From Chryseobacterium sp. JUb7 (GTDB lineage: Bacteria; Bacteroidota; Bacteroidia; Flavobacteriales; Weeksellaceae), in NCBI RefSeq assembly GCF_024806495.1, contig NZ_JANUFF010000003.1:62001-126000 (forward strand): 64,000 nt of DNA, written 5' to 3'. Of the stretch, positions 35,519-44,202 are shown piece after piece. Each line of letters starts with the position of its first letter. The first letter of the stretch is position 1. The translations under genes and the position numbers were made by a program. The notes below the pieces were generated by a model. The model was not told the origin of the DNA, ran no database searches, and saw only the letters and a list, made by a program, of their open reading frames with translations.

Positions 35519-35526
35519 TAACTTTG
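35519..35526 (+). promoter_or_regulatory. -7 element of the truncated globin gene, almost touching the start codon
   Basis: TAACTTTG matches TAnnTTTG exactly and ends 4 bases before the ATG at 35531. A TTG at 35494-35496 gives a 22-base spacer. Confidence 0.55.
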
Positions 35527-35530
35527 AAGT

Positions 35531-35911
35531 ATGAAAAAATTGGAATCAAAAGAGGACATTGAACACCTTGTTAATTCATTTTATGCTAAAGTAGTTAAGG
35601 ATGAAACGATTAGTTTTTTCTTTACAGATATTGCAAAAGTAGATTGGGAAAAACATCTTCCTAAAATGTATTCTTTTTGGGAATCCATTCTTTTCGGCCA
35701 AATGACCTATAAAGGCAATCCGATGGGCGTTCATTTTCCGGTCAACGAAATAGAAGCAATGGAGCAGAAACACTTTAACAAGTGGCTTGAATTATGGAGA
35801 ACAACCATTGAAGAAAATTTTGTAGGCGAAAATGCAGAAATGGCTATCTATAAATCTGAGAATATTGCCAAACTGATGGCTTTTAAAATGGAATTGGCGA
35901 GAAGATTATAA
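35531..35911 (+). CDS. Group III truncated haemoglobin
   Basis: The 126-residue haem protein has the short helical globin pattern of the group III family: FYAKVVKDETISFFF, then HLPKMYSFWESILFGQMTYKGNPMGVHF, and the proximal histidine His81 in EQKHFNKWLELW. Group III globins are proposed to handle nitric oxide, oxygen or peroxide in microaerobic growth. It is monocistronic, divergent from the Kir channel gene. Its -7 element is so close that the mRNA may lack a 5' leader. Confidence 0.92.
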   Translation: MKKLESKEDIEHLVNSFYAKVVKDETISFFFTDIAKVDWEKHLPKMYSFWESILFGQMTYKGNPMGVHFPVNEIEAMEQKHFNKWLELWRTTIEENFVGENAEMAIYKSENIAKLMAFKMELARRL

Positions 35912-35960
35912 TCGATAAAATCCCGAATTAAAAATTGATCCGTGTTTCTAAAGTTTGCAA

Positions 35961-37031
35961 TTAAGGAACAATCACCGTAAAAATATAAGCCGCCAGATTG
36001 ACCAGCAGAACTGTTCCGTAAAGAACATTTGTCTTTCCCCTGCTCAATGAAAGCATTACGATAAATACCGATAAGGAAAGAAGAATAATATCTTTTTTAT
36101 CCAATCCTAAAACCAGTGGGATATCATACATAATACAAACCACTGAAACTGCAGGAATACTAAGCCCTATACTTGCTAAAGCAGATCCTAAAGCCAGATT
36201 TAAACTGGACTGAATCTGGTTGCTTCTAGCCGCTCTGATCGCAGCAACACCCTCCGGAAGCAGTACAACTGCCGCAATGATTACTCCTACTAAAGACTTT
36301 GGAGCTCCGAAGCTCTGTACCATATTTTCAATCGTTGTAGAAAGTCCTTTTGCCATCATAACTACTATGGCAAGACACACAACCAGAAAGACAAAACTCA
36401 CGAGTGTTTTGGTTAAAGATGGAATATAATGTTCTTCAGGATGCTCATCAGGAACGATAAAATAACTTCTGTGTCTTACCGTCTGAACCATAAGAAATAT
36501 CCCATAAATGACCAGACAGGCAATGGAGACGAAGATCAACTGTGCCTGATTATAAAAAGGACCGTTCACACTCGATGTAAAATTGGGAAGAACCAATGTA
36601 AGTACCAAAATAGAGATAATACTTACCAGGTAGGTTGTCGCAGATGTTCTTGCAAAAAACTGCTCGTGATATTTAACCCCTCCTACCAAAATACAGATTC
36701 CCAGAATACCATTAAGAATAAGCATTACTGCTGCAAAAACGGTATCTCTTGCCAGCGTGATCGCCTGATCTCCGCCGGCCACCATCAGTGAGATGATTAA
36801 CGCAACTTCAATAATGGTGATACAGAGAGCCAGAATAATTGTTCCGAACGGCTCCCCTACTTTATGAGCAACAACCTCTGCATGATGTACTGCCGATAAA
36901 ACACTTCCCGTGAGTAAAAGACCTGCAATTATATCATAAACAACTCCACCGCCCATTAAACCGGAAAAGTAATAAACTACCGCTAAAACAGGGAAAATAT
37001 ACGTGTAATGCAAAAATTCTTTTAATCTCAT
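35961..37031 (-). CDS. Ca2+(Na+)/H+ antiporter, ChaA/CaCA family
   Basis: The 356-residue membrane protein has about eleven helices and the two inverted alpha-repeat motifs of the Ca2+:cation antiporter superfamily: GEPFGTIILALCITIIEVALI (about 58-78) and the second-half LVGVIIAAVVLLPEGVAAIRAARSNQ. It should export calcium or sodium in exchange for protons. It lies 66 bases downstream of the DUF6122 gene on the same strand. Confidence 0.9.
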   Translation of the reverse strand: MRLKEFLHYTYIFPVLAVVYYFSGLMGGGVVYDIIAGLLLTGSVLSAVHHAEVVAHKVGEPFGTIILALCITIIEVALIISLMVAGGDQAITLARDTVFAAVMLILNGILGICILVGGVKYHEQFFARTSATTYLVSIISILVLTLVLPNFTSSVNGPFYNQAQLIFVSIACLVIYGIFLMVQTVRHRSYFIVPDEHPEEHYIPSLTKTLVSFVFLVVCLAIVVMMAKGLSTTIENMVQSFGAPKSLVGVIIAAVVLLPEGVAAIRAARSNQIQSSLNLALGSALASIGLSIPAVSVVCIMYDIPLVLGLDKKDIILLSLSVFIVMLSLSRGKTNVLYGTVLLVNLAAYIFTVIVP

Positions 37032-37097
37032 AAAGTGTCTACAAAATACAAAAAATCTATGGTTTTTACAATTCTAAAAGAAAATATTAATAATATT

Positions 37098-37439
37098 TTA
37101 ATGACTCCAGAAATAAAAATCCTGAAAATCTGTGAGCATATGAAATAATAATCCAACGCCGATAATCCTGATATTGCCTTTAAAAAATAACATCAAAAAA
37201 TACACCGCAATGGCATAATAGGAATGTAAAAAATGAAAACCTATACTTCCTCTGTTGGGATCAAAGATTGGGTTTGCAAACAGATGGTCCAGATCCACAA
37301 GCATTGTAGCCAATAAAATAAGATAGACTTTTTTCCAGTTTTCACGATAGAAAACCCAAGCAATAAATAGCGGGAAAACAAAATGCAAAAAGTAATGGGT
37401 GCATGTTTTAAGCAAAGCAATATGTGAAGAATCCATCAA
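37098..37439 (-). CDS. Small membrane protein (DUF6122-like)
   Basis: The 113-residue protein has four hydrophobic helices and conserved-looking polar residues inside or next to them: THYFLHFVFP, LLATMLVDLDHLFANPIFDPNR, GFHFLHSYYA and LLFHMLTDFQDF. The histidine and aspartate arrangement recalls metal-dependent membrane hydrolases (YdjM-like), but that comparison is not proof. It starts 13 bases after the upstream 408-residue protein gene and is probably the last member of that cluster. Confidence 0.75.
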   Translation of the reverse strand: MMDSSHIALLKTCTHYFLHFVFPLFIAWVFYRENWKKVYLILLATMLVDLDHLFANPIFDPNRGSIGFHFLHSYYAIAVYFLMLFFKGNIRIIGVGLLFHMLTDFQDFYFWSH

Positions 37440-37452
37440 TATTTATTTTTTG

Positions 37453-38679
37453 TCACCTTAGAATTAAAGGCAATTCATCTTTTTTAAATTTTAATTGTAC
37501 ATAATAATCCTGATCTCGATTTCCATAGAAAATATAATCCAATGACGAAATCATTCTTTTTTCATTTAACGTCAAAGTTTTCAAAGATGATAAAAGCAGT
37601 TCATTATTTCTTACAAAAATATAGTTTTCATTCAGCTTTTGAAAAGGCTGCATTTTTTTGCGGGTAGATTTTATTTCAAAGCTATTTTCTTTTTTTTCAA
37701 TAGAATTGGGCTGAAAAGGAATAGCTGTAAACTGATTTTGCGCATTAATCCATTTTTTATTCCGGAAATATTCTTCTGTTTTCTCTGAATTTACACTTTC
37801 AATACTAACGATATAGTTGGGCTGGATAATTTTTTGAAAAGTTTTTTTCTCAATCTCATTAAAGTCGTCATCATAGCTATAAGTGATCACAGTATCATTT
37901 ACCTGCTCAAGATGGGCTGTTGCTCTAAGATGATTAATTTTAGAAGAATCTAAGGATTTCCGGTCAAAAATAAAATCAAAATTATTGATATTCTGAGCAT
38001 CTAATTCGGTTTCAAAAAATGACTTTGTCTTTAACAATTTAGAAATAACAGAAGTCGGAGGATTAAAATATATGTTATTTTTAATTTCAATATCATCATT
38101 ATTCAGGCTGATAGAAAGGTTCTGGCTGTTTTCTTCAGAATGGATCAGAATACTTCCAATACCGTTTGTAATAAGTTCATCTGCATCAAGAATATCAATC
38201 TTAGCGGAAGGAAGCAGCTGGTAGTTTATATTTTTAAAATCTCTGTCAGAAGTTCCCAGAATAAGATTCTCCTTTTCTATTTTAACAAAAATCTGATCTT
38301 TTCTGAAAATATTATCTCCCTGATCTGTAAATTTTTTCTGCTTTAAAAAAGTGATCAGCTTCTGCTTATCCTTTATTTCAAAAACGCTGTACCAATCTGA
38401 AAATTTAGAATTTTTGAGGTGAAAAACCTGCAAAAAATCGGGAATTTTCACTCCCGATTTTTCTAAAGAAATTACCTTTCCTTTTTTATTCCCAAACCAT
38501 TGTGAAGGATGGCTGAGAAAGCTAGAAATATATTGCCTTTTGATTTTTTTCACATCCAGTAAAATCACTACATCCGCATTGGCCGGAGCAATTGTAAACG
38601 TTTTTTCTTTATGATAAAACATCAGATAAACAGTCACCGCGATAAGAAAAACCGCAAGAGCAATCAATTTCTTTTTCAT
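37453..38679 (-). CDS. Membrane-anchored envelope protein of unknown function (408 residues)
   Basis: The protein has an N-terminal hydrophobic anchor or signal (residues 5-22) and an otherwise hydrophilic Lys/Asn/Ile-rich body with alternating strands. The first 60 residues (FTIAPANADVVILLDVKKIK, then SSFLSHPSQWFGN) parallel the start of the upstream 679-residue protein (IPNDAVFYMEINGKQLNKK), so the two may be distant paralogues. The pattern 'potential of a subunit presented as vector of strands, ending in NNELLLSSLKTL' recalls DUF4836/DUF3352-like proteins, without a firm match. It begins directly after the 679-residue protein's stop codon. Confidence 0.65.
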   Translation of the reverse strand: MKKKLIALAVFLIAVTVYLMFYHKEKTFTIAPANADVVILLDVKKIKRQYISSFLSHPSQWFGNKKGKVISLEKSGVKIPDFLQVFHLKNSKFSDWYSVFEIKDKQKLITFLKQKKFTDQGDNIFRKDQIFVKIEKENLILGTSDRDFKNINYQLLPSAKIDILDADELITNGIGSILIHSEENSQNLSISLNNDDIEIKNNIYFNPPTSVISKLLKTKSFFETELDAQNINNFDFIFDRKSLDSSKINHLRATAHLEQVNDTVITYSYDDDFNEIEKKTFQKIIQPNYIVSIESVNSEKTEEYFRNKKWINAQNQFTAIPFQPNSIEKKENSFEIKSTRKKMQPFQKLNENYIFVRNNELLLSSLKTLTLNEKRMISSLDYIFYGNRDQDYYVQLKFKKDELPLILR

Positions 38680-40719
38680 TTATAGTACTTGTGGTTTTTT
38701 CTCAGATTCATTGATTTTATAAATCTCATCAAACAGATCGAAGAAGTACATCAGGCTGTTTTCAGAAGAAGTTTTAATATTATAATCAATTTCAGTTTCA
38801 ACTTTATCGCCTTTTACTTCAGATTTAAAATACATTTCACCTACATTTTTCTTTACAAAATCCAGAGTCTTTCTTTCCGAAGGGCTCTTAAATTCTTTTT
38901 CCATTCCTATCAGCAGTTTTTGTATATCAAACCTGCCCGATGCCGGATATCCGGATGCATCTTTTGCCCACTTTTTAGAAATTTCTGATTGATTTTTAGG
39001 AATAACATTATCCGATGAAGTGGTAACATACACGATTCCGTCTTTCACCGCAAACAACAGCTGATCAAAATAACCGTCATTTTTTTCTTCCTTGAATGAA
39101 TAAAATTCTCCTTTTTTAATAAATTTTTTCGCCGTCTTTTTGTTTGTCGTCAGCAAATTAAAAATACGATTCCAATAGCCTTCATTTTCTGTAGCAAAAG
39201 CAAATATAAAGTTAGGCATAGCCACTTCTTTTGTTTTTTTAACTTCCTTTTCATTATAGTCAGCATCGTAATCGTAATCTGTGTATTCCACTGTTTTTGT
39301 TTTCAGTTCGTTTAACACAAAAATCCCGTTACCCGGTGCTATTTTAGCAATGGCTTCTTCATCAAGAACAATTTTCATCGTTTCCATCATCAGCTCCATT
39401 TCTTTTTGATAATCTCCTTCTCCTGAATTTTTAAGCAGACTGTACATCAGATCAAAATATTTACTTCCGTCAACATTTATAGAATAGTATCCGATACTTT
39501 TATCATTAATTAGGGCTGTCAGTTTTTTATTTTTCTTTCCTTTATATAATGACGAAATATTCTTCTGCACTTCCCCATCCTTGTGCTGATAGCTGCTGAC
39601 AAGTTTTACTTTATCCTGATCAAAATATAAGTTATACGAAGAGTTGGAGTTATAAGCCTTCTCAAAAAAGCTTCCGAACTCATATCTTTTCATCATCTTT
39701 CCGTAGATTCCGTCATTCACGATTCTGCCATAATCTGTATAGACGAAAACATCAGAATTGGAATCCCTAAAAGCAAGAACATCTTTTGATACTTCCAGTT
39801 CTAAATTTGAATTGAAATACTGGTCAAAAGAATCTTCCGCCAGTTTTTTTACGATTTTAAATTTTTCTATTTTCAGCGAATCCATTTGTTTCTGGAAAGC
39901 TAAATCTTCTTCCGAGTCTTCCTCTTCCATATTTTCATTCTGAGAAGGCGGCAGAATTTCGGTATTTTTTTCAGAATAATCCTGATCTGTAGAATCTTTT
40001 TTCTCTTTTGGATACTCGTGATGTTTTTCGAGATACTTAATATCTTTCTGCATTCTTGCGATCTCAGCATTATTATCTTTTATACTCTCTTTCAGATATT
40101 TTATATCATCCTTCAGATACTGTATTTCTTCCTTATAATTGAATGGTTTTTCCGGCTCTTCTGCATATGCACTGTCTACTACAACAGCCGCACTATCTGC
40201 TACTATTGCAATACTGTCAGTATCTTCATCCGTCCATGTATTTTTGTATGGTTTGTTGTAACTGATCATTTTAAGAACCGCCTTATTACCATTCCACGCT
40301 ACGAAAATATCATCGTCTATATCGACATACGAATAATTTTTTTTCCTTGTAATTTCAAGCCCTTTTTTCTTGGCAGAGTTGATAAACTCCTGAAATTTAT
40401 CTTTATTATCCAGAATAAAATGCGCAGTATACATCTTTACAGAATCATTAAAACCTGCATAATGATACTGCGTAGCATCATATTTAATTCCCGTTTTAGA
40501 ATAATCTGTCCACGAAGGTTTTTCCTTTCCTTTTTTCGTTACTTCCTGTAAAAAAGGGTTAAACTTCTGCCAGTTGACTTTTTTGTTCAGCTGCTTCCCG
40601 TTAATTTCCATATAGAATACAGCATCATTTGGTATTTTCATACTTTGCTGAGCAAAAACAAAGGCAAAGCCAAAGAGAAGGAAGATAATTGTTTGTGTTT
40701 TTTTTAGGATCAATTTCAT
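38680..40719 (-). CDS. Secreted protein with coiled coil, DUF4836-like, function unknown (679 residues)
   Basis: The protein has a signal peptide ending FAFVFAQQ. Its start (MKIPNDAVFYMEINGKQL) resembles DUF4836-type Bacteroidota envelope proteins. Residues of about 195-235 form a clear coiled coil (YLKDDIKYLKESIKDNN, then MQKDIKYLEKHH), followed by an acidic/Ser-rich linker (240-275). The second half repeats strand patterns and ends in FDIQKLLIGMEKEF and IDYNIKTSSENS. No catalytic motif was found. It sits between a lipoprotein gene (15-base gap) and the 408-residue gene (no gap). Confidence 0.65.
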   Translation of the reverse strand: MKLILKKTQTIIFLLFGFAFVFAQQSMKIPNDAVFYMEINGKQLNKKVNWQKFNPFLQEVTKKGKEKPSWTDYSKTGIKYDATQYHYAGFNDSVKMYTAHFILDNKDKFQEFINSAKKKGLEITRKKNYSYVDIDDDIFVAWNGNKAVLKMISYNKPYKNTWTDEDTDSIAIVADSAAVVVDSAYAEEPEKPFNYKEEIQYLKDDIKYLKESIKDNNAEIARMQKDIKYLEKHHEYPKEKKDSTDQDYSEKNTEILPPSQNENMEEEDSEEDLAFQKQMDSLKIEKFKIVKKLAEDSFDQYFNSNLELEVSKDVLAFRDSNSDVFVYTDYGRIVNDGIYGKMMKRYEFGSFFEKAYNSNSSYNLYFDQDKVKLVSSYQHKDGEVQKNISSLYKGKKNKKLTALINDKSIGYYSINVDGSKYFDLMYSLLKNSGEGDYQKEMELMMETMKIVLDEEAIAKIAPGNGIFVLNELKTKTVEYTDYDYDADYNEKEVKKTKEVAMPNFIFAFATENEGYWNRIFNLLTTNKKTAKKFIKKGEFYSFKEEKNDGYFDQLLFAVKDGIVYVTTSSDNVIPKNQSEISKKWAKDASGYPASGRFDIQKLLIGMEKEFKSPSERKTLDFVKKNVGEMYFKSEVKGDKVETEIDYNIKTSSENSLMYFFDLFDEIYKINESEKKPQVL

Positions 40720-40734
40720 GGTTTAAAATTAGAA

Positions 40735-41403
40735 TTATTGGAAAAGGATATTATTTTGAATCTGTTTTTTCTGGAGAATGAAATCGAGAAGATTAGCTTC
40801 TATTTTCACGGCTTTTCTGTTTGGAGAAAGCATATACGAAGTATTAGACTGAGACTTTATCGTATTTTCAAATTGCAGAACGGAAGTGTATCTGGCATCA
40901 TTAAAGATTTCTTTATCTGCCTTACTCATCTTATCGTAATCGCTTTTAAATGTGTTGACTTTGTTTTTGGAAAACAGTTTTTTTTCAAGGCTCTGACTGT
41001 AAATCTGCGTCGGAATCATTTTACCGATAATATTTCTGGTTTTCAGCTGCTCCAGACCTGCGTTTACATTTTCAATTTTTTTGAAATTACAACTCAGTTT
41101 AATGATATAATTATCAAAATCCAACGAAGTTTTTACATTACTGATGCCGGGAGTTGCTCTGAATATTTTGGCAGCTTCATTAATTTTATTCTCAATTTCA
41201 GATTTTTTCGGAACTTTTTTTCCGTTAATTGTTTCCATTTTAGAGATCGAAGCCAGTCTGGTTTTGCTTTTACTGGCATTCAGTATAATGGTATATTCGC
41301 CGCTACCGTCAGCTTTAACATTGACTTTATCTAATATATCGAAACAACTTGTAAGCAATAACATAGGAAGAAGCAAAATAAGCTTCCTGAGAAAAATTTT
41401 CAT
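40735..41403 (-). CDS. Lipoprotein of unknown function, first gene of the envelope cluster
   Basis: The 222-residue lipoprotein (LLLTSC, Cys20) begins its mature part FDILDKVNVKADGSGEYTIILNASKSK, a strand pattern seen in Bacteroidota lipoproteins of the LppA or DUF-type group. The rest is Lys/Asn-rich with no recognised domain. A -7 element (41421-41428) is 17 bases upstream, within the gap to the AlkD-like gene. Tight spacing with the next two genes points to one transcript and perhaps one envelope complex. Confidence 0.72.
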   Translation of the reverse strand: MKIFLRKLILLLPMLLLTSCFDILDKVNVKADGSGEYTIILNASKSKTRLASISKMETINGKKVPKKSEIENKINEAAKIFRATPGISNVKTSLDFDNYIIKLSCNFKKIENVNAGLEQLKTRNIIGKMIPTQIYSQSLEKKLFSKNKVNTFKSDYDKMSKADKEIFNDARYTSVLQFENTIKSQSNTSYMLSPNRKAVKIEANLLDFILQKKQIQNNILFQ

Positions 41404-41420
41404 GATTCAGGTTTAAAAAA

Positions 41421-41428
41421 CAAAAATA
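41421..41428 (-). promoter_or_regulatory. -7 element of the envelope cluster
   Basis: TATTTTTG on the minus strand, exact TAnnTTTG, in the 37-base gap behind the AlkD-like gene. Confidence 0.5.
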
Positions 41429-41440
41429 CGATCTTATTTT

Positions 41441-42157
41441 CTAAATCCTGCCTTTTAAATAATCCTGTCGTACCTCTTCATCCAGTTTTTCAATTGCATA
41501 CCGCAAACACGTACGGGGCATTTCTTTGTAATGGAGATTCAGATAGCTGATTAATTCATCTTCATTCTTCTGCCCCATTTCTCTCAACAGCCAGCCGTTT
41601 GCCTTATGCATGAGATCATGAGTGTGTTTTAAATTAGCCGTAACAAATTCTTTGGTTAAGTCAAATGATCCTTTTTTCACATAATACATCGTTCCTACAA
41701 CAGCGATTCTTTTATGCCACATTTCTTCAGAATCCGAAAGGTTCCTTAGCAAATCTTCTCTTTGATTTTCAAAAGCATATCTTCCTAAAATCTTATAACA
41801 ACTTGAATCTACAAGATCCCAATTATTCACATATTGTAAATGATTTAGGTAAAATAATACGATTTCATCTTTTACCGCCTTATCTTTTGTTTTTTCAAAT
41901 TTTGAAATCAACATAAAAAGAGCCGTTAAGCGATGTTCATGATATTTTGACGAAAGCAGTTCGCTTAATTCATGCAATGAAATTTTAGCATAATATTCTT
42001 TCGCAACAGATCTTTGATCCGGAACTTTTACTCCCAAAAACAAATCTCCTTCGCCATATTCTCCTTTTCCGGTTTTGAAAAATTTTGGGAAAAATGCCGC
42101 TTTTTCCGGAACGGAGAGGATGGCTAATGCTTCCTGGATTTCTTTTATCATATTCAT
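41441..42157 (-). CDS. DNA alkylation repair protein (AlkD-like HEAT-repeat)
   Basis: The 238-residue all-helical protein belongs to the AlkC/AlkD HEAT-like family, whose members excise N3- and N7-alkylated bases. Family markers are FFKTGKGEYGEGDLFLGVKVPDQR (about 26-49), NNWDLVDSSC, and the pair RIAVVGTMYYVKKG and LMHKANGWLLREMG containing the Trp/Asp surfaces used for base flipping. The helical repeats run through the whole protein. It is separated from its neighbours by short gaps. Confidence 0.9.
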   Translation of the reverse strand: MNMIKEIQEALAILSVPEKAAFFPKFFKTGKGEYGEGDLFLGVKVPDQRSVAKEYYAKISLHELSELLSSKYHEHRLTALFMLISKFEKTKDKAVKDEIVLFYLNHLQYVNNWDLVDSSCYKILGRYAFENQREDLLRNLSDSEEMWHKRIAVVGTMYYVKKGSFDLTKEFVTANLKHTHDLMHKANGWLLREMGQKNEDELISYLNLHYKEMPRTCLRYAIEKLDEEVRQDYLKGRI

Positions 42158-42219
42158 CTTTGTTTAATTTGTATTTTACAGACTTACCAAGCTCACAATA
42201 ATAAAGTTTTTTCGAGCAT

Positions 42220-42249
42220 AAAAAAAGAGCAAACCGTTACAGTATGCTC
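42220..42249 (-). terminator. Terminator of the Na+/H+ antiporter gene
   Basis: On the minus strand GAGCA-T-ACTG, loop TAA, CGGT-T-TGCTC, then seven T. A further GAGCATA repeat lies just downstream (42214-42220). Confidence 0.8.
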
Positions 42250-42270
42250 CATTTTTTTATATTAATGTTA

Positions 42271-43551
42271 CTAATGTTTCTCTTCCAGAACAATGCTTTC
42301 CAGCTCCTCTTCTTCTTTTGCAATTTTCTTAGGATTCGCCACTTTAGCAATGGTAAGCCCCTGAACTATAATAGAAAATACAACGACACAGTATGTGATG
42401 CTTAAAATAATTTCGCTGTATTCGCTTTTAGGAATTGACATCGCCAGGGCAATAGAAACTCCACCCCGTATTCCACCCCAAACCAATACTTTCACAGTTT
42501 GCGGACTGAAGGTTGTTCGCATAAACTTCGTCGGTCCCCAGATTGAAATTACTCTTGCCAGTAAAACAATGACAATGGCTACCAATCCCGGAACGATAAA
42601 GTGTCTCAGATCTTTTATCATTAAAAGTTCAAACCCGATAAACAGGAATAAAACAGCATTCAGGATTTCATCAATTAACTCCCAGAATTTGATCAGATAA
42701 TCCTGAGTAATAGATTTCATTTTAAATTTAACATTAAAATTCCCCATAAACAATCCTGCTGCTACCATTGTCAACGGCCCCGAAATATGCATTTGTCTGG
42801 CAATCAGATAACCACCCATCACCACCGAAAGTGTTACTAAAACAGAAATGATATAGTCATCCACTTCCCGCATCAGTCTTGAGGTGATCCAACCCAGAAT
42901 GACTCCAAGCAGTATTCCTCCACCGGCTTCTTTTAATAGTAATATTCCTATACTTTCAACCCCGAGATCTACCTCTTTACCAATAGCCAGCTGCAATACT
43001 ACAGAGAATACAACCACCGCCATACCGTCGTTGAAAAGTGACTCTCCTGCTACTTTAGTTTCCAAAGATTTCGAAACATTAGCCTGCTTCAAAATACTTA
43101 AAACCGCCACAGGATCAGTCGGAGAAATCAAGGCTCCAAAAAGAAGACAGTAAATAAACGGTAGGTTAATCCCTAAAAACGGTAATAGATAAAACATCCC
43201 AAAACCAACAACAAAAGTCGAGATAACAACTCCCAGTGTTGAAAATATCACCACAGGTCTGAGCTGTTCTTTGAGATCATTGATATTAATGTGAATTCCC
43301 CCTGCAAAGAGCAGAAAATTTAACATTGCTCCCATCAGTACCTCCGTAAAATCGATGCTGCTCATCAGATTATGAAGATGTCCGAAAGTTCTGGGTAAAA
43401 TAGTCTCTCCGAAAGAAACCAGAAATATAGAAACTACAATGGCAATCACCATGATTCCGATCGTACTCGGAAGTTTAAGAAATCTGTAATTAAGATATGC
43501 GAATATTGATGCTAATACGATTAAAGCTGAAAATGAATAATATAACTCCAC
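42271..43551 (-). CDS. Na+/H+ antiporter of the CPA1/NhaP type
   Basis: The 426-residue membrane protein has about twelve helices. The CPA1 family motifs FGALISPTDPVAVLSIL (about 139-155) and VAGESLFNDGMAVVVF (about 167-182) carry the transport-active aspartates. It exchanges sodium (or potassium) for protons to control internal pH and salt. The C-terminal cytosolic tail is short and Glu/Lys-rich. It is separated from the flanking genes and has its own terminator. Confidence 0.93.
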   Translation of the reverse strand: MELYYSFSALIVLASIFAYLNYRFLKLPSTIGIMVIAIVVSIFLVSFGETILPRTFGHLHNLMSSIDFTEVLMGAMLNFLLFAGGIHININDLKEQLRPVVIFSTLGVVISTFVVGFGMFYLLPFLGINLPFIYCLLFGALISPTDPVAVLSILKQANVSKSLETKVAGESLFNDGMAVVVFSVVLQLAIGKEVDLGVESIGILLLKEAGGGILLGVILGWITSRLMREVDDYIISVLVTLSVVMGGYLIARQMHISGPLTMVAAGLFMGNFNVKFKMKSITQDYLIKFWELIDEILNAVLFLFIGFELLMIKDLRHFIVPGLVAIVIVLLARVISIWGPTKFMRTTFSPQTVKVLVWGGIRGGVSIALAMSIPKSEYSEIILSITYCVVVFSIIVQGLTIAKVANPKKIAKEEEELESIVLEEKH

Positions 43552-43575
43552 TAAGCTGTTTTTTTATGATTTGAT

Positions 43576-44202
43576 TTATAGATTTAAATATAATACTTTG
43601 ATGTAAATTTTGTTGCCTTCTTTTTCCCAGATATCATACATCCCGTCTTTTGCAGCTTTTGAACCGCGCGTATAATCCTGACCAATATTGAGAATATTCA
43701 GTAAGATATATTCATCACCTACAGAGTTCACGAGGTAAGCTGTTTTCTCAGATTTTCCGTCACCGGAAGACTTTATAGCGTCCGTAAGTGTGCGAAACTG
43801 ACTGATGTGATGCATAAAATTATCCCCATCTTTTTTACTGTCATAGGCACGAAGCAAGATCAGAAGAATATCCAGATTGGTAGGATCTTTTTCATATAGA
43901 ATCTTTCCCTGCTTAATACAGTCTTCAAAATTGTTATCTTTAAAAGCTTCCGCAAGGATTTTAAAATCATCATCGTTAGTAGAGACTTTAGGATTTATAA
44001 AATTCCTTCCGTAGTATAAATACTGTGCTTCTATGCTATCTAATGATTTTGGATATCCTTTATACTTGAAAATGAGCTTTTCGTAATTGTAAGTAGATTT
44101 GGAATTGGTAAGATTTTTTTCAATACCCTTGAAATCAATTTTTGATTTCTGAGCAAAACCAAAAATTGACATCAACACGAATAGGAAAAAGTAATATTTC
44201 AT
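43576..44202 (-). CDS. DUF4919 family secreted protein
   Basis: The 208-residue protein has a signal peptide ending FGFAQ and a TPR-like helical body: YEKLIFKYKGYPKSLDSIEAQYLYYGRNF, then FEDCIKQGKILYEKDPTNLDILLILLRAYDSKKDGDNF. This matches the DUF4919 pattern, which has no known biochemical role. Its first base overlaps the last base of hflX, so it is translated from the same transcript. Confidence 0.83.
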   Translation of the reverse strand: MKYYFFLFVLMSIFGFAQKSKIDFKGIEKNLTNSKSTYNYEKLIFKYKGYPKSLDSIEAQYLYYGRNFINPKVSTNDDDFKILAEAFKDNNFEDCIKQGKILYEKDPTNLDILLILLRAYDSKKDGDNFMHHISQFRTLTDAIKSSGDGKSEKTAYLVNSVGDEYILLNILNIGQDYTRGSKAAKDGMYDIWEKEGNKIYIKVLYLNL

